64,000 bases of DNA from Nemophila menziesii (taxonomy: Eukaryota; Streptophyta; Magnoliopsida; Boraginales; Hydrophyllaceae), in the NCBI GenBank assembly GCA_029959085.1, contig JARWIR010000013.1, forward strand, positions 10,169,186 to 10,233,185, in the 5' to 3' direction. This document shows positions 47,101 to 59,100 of the stretch, piece after piece. The notes below the pieces were generated by a model. That model did no database searches and was not told where the DNA came from. It was given only the letters and a program-made list of their open reading frames with translations. Numbering within the stretch: the stretch's first letter is position 1; every line of letters starts with the position of its first letter. Position numbers and translations under genes: made by a program.

Positions 47101-50100
47101 TACTTAGATCTTGAGAAACTGTATATTGTATAACAAGGTTCCCACTAAGCTCGAAAACTTAAGATAGTTGTTATCGAAACACCAGTCTAATCTCAACGAG
47201 ATACAATCAAAGTTTCCCGATCATCCATGAATGAATAATAGAGGTACAAAGAGAATGAAATAGATAAATGGCTTTCTCCTTGGAAGGATTCTTACCTTTC
47301 ATAGTAAGTTTATTTTTCATCCGCCATTTATGATAGATGGTAACGACAAATGGAACCATCTTGTTTTTCTTTTCCAAATCTTCTTAATTATTGAGGTAAT
47401 AACATGTATAAGACACATTTATGTAAATGTATCTTGCATGTGTTATTGTGTCCGATAAACGAATCACCACAAACACAAAATTAAATGATAAAGTTAAATA
47501 CATATTTTAGAAAAGGTTGGACTATTTCTATGAAATGAGTAAAAGATGAGACATTTCCTTAACTTAGTTTCCCTATTTGTTATCACCTTTATCTTTATTT
47601 AGATGTTTGTTATTACCTTTATCGGTTTTAACATTAGGATATAATCTATGCTGTAGATCTCGGTTTTGAGGGGTAGGCAGTCGACTGGGGCCTAGCGCCT
47701 AGGTGGGATTACACGGGGCCTAGGCAGAATTATACGGTTCTGAAGCTCGCAGTGTAATTTTGTATATTTAGTAAAATATATGTAGTAATTATATAAATTT
47801 TAACTATTTAGATCATAAAATTAATATAACAACACTATAGTAAATATAAAAAATACTAAAATTGAGTTATAATATCAATTAAAGAATTCACGAGAATAAA
47901 AAAATAACAAGAAGGCCTATGCGGGCATGTTTTGCCATTAGCCGGTGCCTAGGCGGCCATTTATTTCCATTAATCGGTGCCTATTCCACATCGACTAAGG
48001 CGTTAGGCAAAACGCCTAGAATTTTAACTAGGCGTAAGCGACTGAGGGGGGAGTTGACGTTTAAGCGGCGCCTAGGCGGGAAGATCTACATCATAGGATA
48101 GAACTTGAACTTAAAGTGTGTATTAATATTTACTTTTCTCTTTTTCTTTGTGAATTTTTAATAAGATAAAGATATATAAGTCCTTATAAATTGATCTCGC
48201 AAAAGTTTATTTTTGGTTAGGTAATAGTTGTATAGAAGAAATGAAAATCTATTGGTGTCGCCTAGGGTGTTAGAAAAATAAGATAAATATAAGCCAGAAA
48301 ACAATGCACTTTCACCCTAGAAAAGCACGGTACTGCAAGTATTACAGGACGTATGCAAGTTTTAATGATAAGTTAGATTCGTTCTCAGGGACTTAGTGTG
48401 TTACACGAATGAGCAGAATAACGAGTAGAAAGTAATTAATTAAAAGACAGAAAGTAAAGAGTGAATAATTCAAAATTACTAATTAAACTAAGGAAAAATA
48501 AAAGACAATAAAATAAAAGATAAGAATATGAGATGAGAAGTATAGCTTAGGTTTCGCTAGTATGAACTAATCCTCCTAATTCTTTCTATCAAACTCTAGT
48601 TATAAGGGAGATAATTAGCTCTTAGATACTTAGTCAGGATTCTAAATTCCCATACCTTAGACCTTGAGAGAGACTAAGAGGGCTACGAACACATCATGAG
48701 GCAGCCTAAACCTAGGGTTATCAAGCGCTACCAAGGCCCTAAGCAATTAAATTCCAAACATGATGATAGTGGTTAAATTATACCCTAATGACTATCTAGC
48801 TAGAATTAGTGTTGTCAAGACCAATATCGACACTAGACGTTATGTGGTGTTTCAATAATTAGACACCCAGTTAAGGTGAACATCTAACTACTATTAAGAA
48901 AGCCTAAAGTGATCAGTTCTAGGACTGGCAATAATTCAAAACACATAAACAAATATATTGGTAAGAAGCTAATATCAATTTAAAACATATAATTCCCAAA
49001 GAAACTTAGATAGAAATAAAATAGAATTCATAGATTATACATGATGCAAAACCCAAGTTATGGGAAAATCAGTTCATACTTGAAGGAAATAAACTAAAAG
49101 AAATAATAAAAGACTTCATCTTGCTCTCTATAATAATTCTGATGATAATAAACCTAAGGACTAATAACTATGAGGAAAGGATGATTTACAAGTGATATAA
49201 GGGTGTATTTATAGGTGTATAGAAGCCCTATTCGTTTTCTTGAAGGAGAAGGTAAGTAGTGGACTCATAGCCCAACTCAAATTCGTAACCCTAAAATATG
49301 AAGTCAGGCCCGTTTGTATTTTGGTCCTAACAGCTTCAATTCTTATCCGTTTCACGCATATGAGTAGTCGAAATTCATCATCTCGGAAAGATCTTTAAAT
49401 TTTCTCTTGACCGTTTCTCCAAATTACCCACCGATTTTGAGATATAAGCTTATTTGTGGTCGTGGGTGGTGAAATTCAGATTTAAGGCAGCTTTTCCTTT
49501 TTCATATTTTTAGCTTTTCTTTCCTTATCTCCAATTTCCATGCTAATCTCTTTCCATATCTCTTAGTTTTTGACTTGGAATCTAATTAATCTCCAAAATT
49601 ATATTTAAAGATTCACACTAAATAAATAATTAAACCCAATATGCTCTAAAAAAAAAATTTACTAAATCAAGACTCAAAATAGGAAAGTGTAACATTTCTA
49701 ATGACTTCTAAATCACTAAAATGATGTCTCCGACTACTATTAATTCATGACAACTGAGGAGACATCATATATGTACACTGTATAATCACATTATCTATTA
49801 AAATGTGAAAGTTTAAAATAGTATTTTATCTACATCTCTGGTATCATCAATATACAACTCTATGAAACCCACTATCATCCGTAAAGGCATGATTAGATTA
49901 CACCGCAAATAGATATTGAAACGCACAAACTTTCACTTCCTTGGGATTCCGTCTCGCGTTGATGTAACATATTCTATTGCAAGCTTGTTCCTTGCTCACC
50001 AAATGAGATAAATCATTGTCGCAAAATCAATTCAACGCGATTTTCTTTTCCATTTTTTCTCGTTCTTTAATTTCTTGAGCCATTTGAAAGAATTCGAGAT

Positions 50101-53100
50101 AGTGTTCATCTCCCTGTTGATACAACAAATATATCACATCGTTCCAAATGTCACTAGAAAAAGCACATTAAAATGGTTTTTTGTCTCAAAACCATCACCA
50201 CACAACTCACGAAGCAGATCCAATCTCATATACACCATCCTATCTTTGGGGTTTAACCTATTTTGTAGTGCTATTCAAACAAAGATCGCATGTTTAGGTG
50301 TTACGCATGAATCTCATACAATATTTACAAAGTCCTTGAGAAAGTTTGACGATGAAAGACCTCATAAGACTTCTTATACTCACCATTAGGAAGATCGGCA
50401 GTTTAGGAAAGACTAGTGGCAGAGGAAAACCACTTCGATAAGATTTTTCTATTATTTACAATTACGAGAGAAGTCATCATTTCATCGTTCAACTTCCGAA
50501 CTTATTTTAATACCGACGAATCCATTCTAGTCCCTTCCCACATCCAAACAATTTGGTATTTCAAATTTTTCTCCACGTATCCATTTGATCCAAATTGAAT
50601 CTTTTTTATCTATTATTCAGCACAATATTTTCATGAGTAACACTTTGTAACAAGTACCCAAGTCTTTCAATCTAAAGTCGCATTCGCTTTTCCAAGAACA
50701 GGTTGTTTTCCATTTAATTCGTGGAGATTTATCATCCCGATAAAAGTTCTTACAAATGTCCCAATACATCTCTCGCACAAACCGGAATTTGAAAAACTGA
50801 TAGCCAAAAACATACCACCAAATTAAGTATTGATAAAATAAACTCTAAACGGACGACATGAGATAAAGAAGGATTATTCCATGTCGAACATAGCTTTCAA
50901 CTTTATCAATAAGTGGCTTATGGTCTCTAGAAAAAACACCAAAAATCCAAATAGAACACCAAGATAACGTAAAGGCATTTCTCCCTCCTAAGGTTGTGTG
51001 ATTTCCAATATCTCCTCAAACTTCTATTCTTTGATCCCCACATTATAGATACTCGATTTGAGAACATTTAAGCGAACCAGATAGAATTTAGCAAAGCCTT
51101 TCAAATTATCCATAAGAATTTCCATTGATTCAGGGTCACCTTTGAAAAGTAGCATAAGATCGTCGACGAAAACCAAAAGTGTTGTCTTGAGAGTTCCACA
51201 CTTTTGATGGTAATTAACCCTACTATTAGATTCTTTTTTCAACACATCATAGGGTTATGTGGCAAAAGTTAGTTGTAACAATTACATTACAGTGATTATT
51301 TGGAGTATTCATTATCAAATATATTACCTAATTTTATGTTACAATAATTCTATTTTATACACAACAAATAACAAATATATACTTAAATGGAGTATATTGT
51401 AAAATTATGGAAATTATTTTTCCCAAGCATTTGTGAAATAATTATTGCGTGAAAAGACTAATGAAAAGCTACATTAAGAACATTAAGCATATTGAGATAA
51501 TAATAGTGTTTTCTTTTTGGACAAAACTTCATATAGCTTAATATATATAAACCTTGAACTCCAAGTTTACTGAAACTATTGATTAAAATTTTATTTTGCA
51601 CGTGTGGTATCACTTTTTGTAACAACTGAGAGCCCAAGGATTTATTTGAAAAAATATGAAACGCTCACTATAAGGATCCTACATATCTTATGTTCTTAAG
51701 AATGATACTAAGACTTATTAAGATTGATAGGTCGCAACAAGTCAGTCATAACAATTTAGACTTTATACCCTTGGTTGTTGAGTTATGCCTTTGGGCGGTT
51801 GTTTGTTTGAATGTTACAATGACAATGGAAAACACGTTTCTTTGAAAATACATTCACGAGATGTCTCTTGATCGCTTAACAACACATCCTCTACATGTTT
51901 TGCAATAAATTACAAAATGTAAGAAATTTAGCAAATTTGGAACAGTGTTTCCGGTGGTAATTTGATGTTCAAGTCTGTGCAAATTTATAAATGGATCCTC
52001 CACATATAAGATTCAGGTGGAAAGGTCTAACTAAATACATGTAAATAATTTGAAGAATAAAATAAAAATATTAATTACTTCACTGGAATGAAGTTGACAA
52101 TTATATATAAAGTGGCATGGGCACTTAGTATAATCGTTAGACGTTCCATAAATGTAGGATAAAAATGGATAGAACTTTAGATTACCATTAATAATATATG
52201 CGCATGTCTGGCCAAGGGTCAAGACGGTTTGATAAGACCAAAGAGGTAGTGTTGAATCATATGTGCACCTAACTATCTTGGATTTCGTCCCAAGCTGGTT
52301 GAAGATATGATATGCAATGCATGGACAATATGTGGTTATTTATACAGTATGCTAAGTATAATTAGGATGTGCCTAAGTTATGTAATGTACCTGAAGTATG
52401 TTTAAGCGTCCAATTTATAAATTTATTCCCATCAACTACCCGATCGAATTTGAGGCTTATGACCCGAGGAAAAAATCTTTGAATTGTTACTTGGCATATG
52501 ACTTGACTCTCACATTGGGTGCATCATTCAAAATTTAAACTTTGTATGCTCAAACATTAAGTGTATGACCAATAGCGTTATATCAGTATATTAGTTATGA
52601 ATGGTGACCGAAAAGATAGAACCTATACTATCAAAGACGATTTTGGTGCCTAGGCGTTCGACTTATACCTAACGCCTAGGTGGGATTACTACGATACTAA
52701 ACAAAATTAAGCGGTATTCTTTTTAATGTTTATACATATATATATATGTGTGTGTGTGTGTAGTTATCATAACAATTATAACTATAAATGTAGTAATTAT
52801 TAAAAATTTAACTAAAAAAATATATGAATATGTTGTAAATTTTAATAAATTTATTTAAGATTATGATTAAAAGGCGAAATATGTCACTAAATAGTATTAA
52901 ACTTATAACCCTAACGCAAAAATACAAAAATAAAAAAGAAAATACAAAACTAGTCTTATAAGTCAACTAAAAAAAAAACTAGAGACGCAATATAAATATT
53001 TTGGGATGCGATTTCCTCCTAATTATCCTAATAATCCACCAACCTCAAAATTCATATATTATATGTCTAATTCTGACCCTACATGCACATTTTACCAAAA

Positions 53101-56100
53101 ATGCCTCCCGGCAAGCATTACGAAATCCTTTAAAATCGATTATTTGCTTATATGATGATCCAAACAACCCCAAAAAATAATTTAAAAAAATGTTAACAAA
53201 CCTTATGGGAAGTAATAAACCATTCTAATAAACTAGGAAACACCTCATATGTTATTAAACACCCAACATTTATTAGGGCCTAGGCGATCACCTAAGGCTA
53301 GGGAAAAAAATACCCAGGTTTTTAGGTTAGTCAGGGTTGTTAGGATTCCCTTGGGGCCCAAGCAACATAGTAATCGCGCCTAGGTGGTTCTCTCTATAAT
53401 TAATGATAGAAATTTTGGCTCGTTCCTCTCCTTATATCTTTGGTGATATGATGATTCTGTGACACAATCTTTAACGTGACATGGCTTTTCTATTTTACTA
53501 CCACCTTTAAATAAAATCCTATATATAAACAGTTGTTTTGCATACCTGATCTCACAATAATTTTGAAATAAAGAATCAAAATTCTCACTCCCAAGATGAC
53601 AAAGACACTATATTCAAGCAAGGAAAAAAATTGAATGCATGTTAGTTGTCAATGATGACTTTTTTTACGCTCTTGCAAGAAGGTAAAGTAGTAACCTTTT
53701 GAGACCGGTTAGAGTATAAAGTTCAAATAATCAGTTTTAGAGGATACAAAACAAGTGGAGCCTTGGAAAATATTTCTCCAAACATTGGACCCCAAGAAGA
53801 ATATGAGAACGACTTGAAGAAAAGTCTTCAATTATTGCATGAATATGACCAAGACTCATATGATGTAGTATGGTCCCTAAAGAGGATTACTGACGTATGC
53901 TCTGCATGTATCCTGGAAATCTATTTTCTCCAAACCCGTCTTACAATTTTGGTAAGTGGTGGGTCTTAGGGTGTTATAAAATTACGCAATAAAAATAGAG
54001 GATCCACAGACCGCAAGTGTACGGTTGTCCAAGTAATACTCCGATAATCGGGTTTCGTTCTCAGGGACGGATAGTTATAACACTTGTATTAATCTGGATA
54101 GTAGAAATAAATACTAAAACAGAAAAGTAAAATATATTTGTTTGGGTTTTGATATTAATCCTAAGAATGCAAGAAAGTAAATTACTGAATAAAATGATTA
54201 ACTGAAATAAAATAGTGAAAGTAATAAGATGTAGACATAAGGTGAGAGATGAGTCTTGCAAGGGAATCATATAATTAATGTTTCATTTAAGGGTAGAGTT
54301 GGTATCTAAATATTAGTCGGGACTCTAATATCTCCTAGCCCCCTGTCGGGAGGACCTAGGAGCTATCTTATGGTAAGACACGCCACTCTAAGGTAGCAAG
54401 TTTACTTACGGATGTGAAGTTCCTTACCTCTTTGGCTGTGTGATTAGTCAACCCTGTCGGTCAATAACGGACATCACACGGATATTACCTATTTATGTAA
54501 TCAAACCTCCCCGTCGGATGATCACTTCGCCACTAAAGTGAATATCCCAATTACTAAAACCTATTTCTAGTTGTACCAAAAAGAAATATTAAACAAGAAC
54601 AAAATAATACCCAATATAAAATACACAACTCAGATTAAATCGTAAAATCCCAAAATTTTTAAAAAAATTAATTAACTAGGGGTCAACCCATTTCTTGTGC
54701 TTCTCAAGCACTAGGAAATTTAGCTCATGTTTGAATTAAAAACTAAAATTAAATAAATCAAATGCATTATTGCCAATTACATAAAGGAAATAGATAACCT
54801 AAGGATTGGATTGGTTGTTGTTGGAGGATGGGAATTCCTCCAACTTTAACTTTCCCTCCTGCCTTTTTGCTCTGACTTGAAAATAATGAAGCGTAGGCTT
54901 AATTTCTCTAAAGTATGCGTAAAAGGAAGGTCTAAAAGCCTATTTATAAAGCTCCAATCGGGTCGAGCTTTTACTTAAGAATAACAGGTCAAATATTAAA
55001 AAGCCCAAGTCCATCTTTAAGAATCTCGTAACTGTTGTACAACATGTAGTAAAACGGGCGTAACTTCTGCGTCTCACGTCCAAATCACGTGAATCTAGTC
55101 CTCAAATCTTCCTAACTCAAAGTCGCAACTTTCTCTATCAGATCTTCAGGCCTAAATCAGTGCCGAAGTGGCTCGAAATCAACAATTAGTGACAGTTTTC
55201 CAGATTTTCATCTCTTTTAGTCAACTCTTTGGGTAATCTTTTCTTACTTTTGACCTCTCCGCTTGATCTAATACTTTAATTCTCACTTCTACTCCTTGTA
55301 TTGGTGCTCCATAGCATCCATTGACCTAAGAACTTTATACTAAAAACAAACAGATTAACGCACAAAAACTCTAAAAATGAAATATCTTAATTCCAATGGG
55401 AGAAAATGCAATATAACGAATTAAGTATAAAAGTCTATCAAATAAGTATAATATTCACCTAAAATGATGTCTCCTAAGGGCGTTTATTTAGAACAAAACG
55501 GTAGACATCAGTAAGGAAGAAGGAAATCATCCAAACAAAACTAGCTTTTATCAAAGAGAAAGAAACCGGAAATACATCTAGACATATTGATTTCTCCAAA
55601 AAAATCGATCAGAATTTTCAAGGAAGTTTCACAACATAACAAAAACCCTGAACTAGGATGCTCTAGACCCTCCAAACTATCATTCTCACATGGTAAATAA
55701 TGACGGGCCAGTGAACGATCATGTGTACGTGGTATTAACCACCCCAATATTCATGCAATATGGGGAGTTAATTCGGATTATATGTCGCTAGTCATAAAAT
55801 TATATTCGTATGCGGCCATTTTCTATGAATGAATGGTGAACTATTTTTCTGTCATGTTATATTGGTAATGTCTTATTATCTATGTCATTCCAAAAACTTG
55901 ATTACTTTGAGATTAAAATGCAAATAAGTATGTAACAAACCATTCTCTGTCCTATAACATACAAGAGAGATCTTGATGTTGTGAGACGTATAAGGCATAA
56001 TATGGACATTTTTTGACCCTGTGGTGTGATCCTTGTATTTTAAATACTAAAGAGTTTACCTAATAGGTAACTTTCTAAAGAAGAGTGGAACACCCACCTT

Positions 56101-59100
56101 GAGGGTCCCCTACGCCCATTCTATTGTGAATGTAGGAAAGAAGAATTGCATGATATGCCTCAATTAACCAAGTTCCAAGAGCTTCCACCATTAGTCTCAA
56201 AGGATTCGTTTCCCACAAGATTTGAATCACACCCCTCAACAAAGCAGTCACTACAATTATACCCTTAGTCTTTTCCAATTGATTAATGTATGACGGCGAT
56301 AAGGTAACTTTATTTGTAACAAACCTTGTAAGTAGATATTTAATGATATATATATATATATATATAGATTGATAGATTTCTATCGAACCGAAGCATAGGA
56401 TCTTAGTATAGATAACCATAACTATGGGTACTTAGTATGTATACTAGGATAATACTTCCAGGTTAAGTCCAGGTTCATCAAGTACTAAACAAAGTAGAGC
56501 TAATGGTTGAATTCGCTTGAAGCTGATCTCATATACTAATTATGGAATCCTCTGTGTGAGAAAGGAAAATTTGCATGTTTATACATGCAATATGTAGAGT
56601 TCATTTTAAAGTTTGAAGTAAACAATCCTAATCAGTTATACCTATGAATTTTATGTAATGACTTAGACATAGGTGAGATTTTGATCAAGAGTTCTTTGAG
56701 AAACAATTTTTTTTTAGGTAGGTTAAGAAATATTTATGTCATGTAAGATCTGTCTTTATGGATTAAACGCAAAATTTTCCTTATGTAAAGATAAAGTTAT
56801 TGCACAACACTTTTCTTTTTTATATGAAAGAAGGATATGCTTGTGGGATGTTGGCTTCAAGGGTCTGAAAGTAAAGAGTGCTTGATGGGAGATTCGGTAA
56901 CTTGAATTTTTAAAGCAAAATTGCTCCCTTATTGCTCGAATATGGACTTTTTCATTACTGACTTATATCTAGATGTGATGGTTAACCCAAAAATCATCAC
57001 ATATTACTTTGTGAGGGTTATGAATATGATATAGAGGTCCGTGCAAAGTAAACAATGTTAGTCGAGAGTATGACCTAAAGGTTTATGTGAACGAATCTTT
57101 AACGGGCGAAAATATGACCTAGAGGTTCATGCGAACGTTCTGTGCGAACATTTCGTGCTTGGTAGACAATGTGACCTAAAGGATCAAGAGAATGACACTT
57201 TGTTGGTTTAGAGTATGACCTAGAAGTTCATGCGAATGAATCATCGTTGAATAAGAGTGTGATCCAAAGCTTCATATTAATGATACCATAAACTATTATT
57301 TCGTGTTCAGGGTCGATCCAGGATATAAGCCTAAGAAGCGGTCGTTTTTGTCGTTATAAGGCCCTTTTTTGGATATTTAACTTTTATATGTAGGTAGTTA
57401 ATATATTTGGAGTTCAGTAACACAACATAATAGATTATGTGGTTTGTTGGTAAAACAATTTCTTTCCTATTTTACTTTTTTCTTCACTTATCAAATCGTA
57501 CATTGTTTTATAAGTAAAGTTCATATTATAATTTTTTTATAAGATTCATTATAACAAATACATTAAAAAAGTGCTCCAAAAAAATTCAATTTCAATATCT
57601 TACATATTTGGATCCAAATTAAAATTTTACTTTGGACCTCAAATATGTCAAGACTGAACATCATATATCTTATGATAAGAGTCGTTTGACATGCATTTTA
57701 CATAAAAGTATGTCAATAACTTCGATATGCCGCTCCACTGTAAATTTATGATAGTAGATAAAAGTTACTCCAATTATATTAAGATTTAGGGGGTGTTTAT
57801 ACTTAATGAGATTTTAATCTGGTTCAATAAAATAATGGATCAATGAAATAATTTATTTTTCCCGACCAATTTAAATTTGAATGACTCTTAACTGACATGT
57901 TTCAACACTGCAATTCAGATTTAAATGACACTTAATTGGCATGTACCATTAAGACTATCTCTTATCATAATAATTTCTATTCAACGGTTATTCAACACTC
58001 AATATTTATCATTTAAGAAAACAAACCACACATAATTAAGTCTGATTCACTACTACATCGATCTTTTACAGAATAAGTTCTTTTCGTCTATTTATTTAGC
58101 AATTAGCACTTATCACTTTAAAAAACAACACCTTAGAGTATATTGTGTATAGTGAATAATTTTTTCCTCATATTTTAATAAATTCGTTTTGAAAAAGATA
58201 AAATCTAAAAGCACTATTTTTGGATAACTTATAAATTACTCCAATCCTTATATACTTTTTCCGTCTATTTTTATTTGTCCACCTTTTTAGTGAACAAAGA
58301 TTAAAAAAAAGCATTTAATACTTTTCATTTTTACACATTTGCCCTTAATTTAATACATATAGGGATACTTATTCTATTGTTTAATTAGGCGTAATATTGG
58401 AAAAAGTATAGAAAAATTGTCTTGATATTATAAAAGAAATAAATAATATTGGATATCTTGTTTTTAGAAAGTTGGATCAATAAAAATGAAAGGAGGGAGT
58501 ATTATATTATGAAATAAATGCACTTCTTTTATAGCCCATCTGCTATACTCACTATCTGTCTATGGAGCTTTAACTTCACTTTGCTGCAGGTATCAAATTG
58601 GTTTATAAATGCTAGGGTTAGATTGTGGAAACCCATGGTAGAGGAAATGTATCAACAAGAGGTAAATGAAGAGACAACAACCAAACAAAAAGATAGGAGT
58701 AGTACTTATGAGGATGCATTAAAATCACAAGATCACAATATTGTCTCTGCAAAGTCATCAATGCATGAAACAACAAATACTGTGGCTACTATTACTACAC
58801 CAAAAATACCACTATCATCAGGGGGCATAAGATCCCAAATCAATGCAATAGAAAACGACCCTTCACAATGTACCATCAATTTTCGACAGTACACATTGGG
58901 AAACCAAGTTATGCTTCAAGGTAAAATTCCTTTTTATACGCCACTCTTCTTAATAATTTCATCATTTCAAAATATATACTCCCTCCATTCCTTAATAATT
59001 GTTTCTTTAGAGTTTTTCATACATATTAAGAAATCTAAAAAGTAGAAAAAAATTAGTTTAATATAACTAAAATATCCCTACTTTTAAGAAAGAGAAAATT

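Larger units (their letters stand above)
45049..58589 (+). other. Intron 4, about 13.5 kb, filled with transposon relics
   Basis: The intron runs from GTACGC to TTGCTGCAG and separates helices 2 and 3 of the homeodomain. Recognised content is a CCTAGGCG repeat (47,655-48,090), a solo LTR (48,253-49,767), a LINE fragment (49,790-51,245), a second CCTAGGCG repeat (52,640-53,395), a diverged solo LTR (53,957-55,510), a minisatellite (57,024-57,290), a Tourist-like MITE (57,789-58,132) and a Stowaway (58,255-58,499). The parts at 45,049-47,650, 51,250-52,640 and 55,516-57,020 contain no gene I can support. Confidence 0.88.

Noticed and set aside
55541..55747. 68-residue minus-strand frame in intron 4
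   Set aside because: No domain, no splice context, and it abuts the putative LTR at 53,957-55,510.
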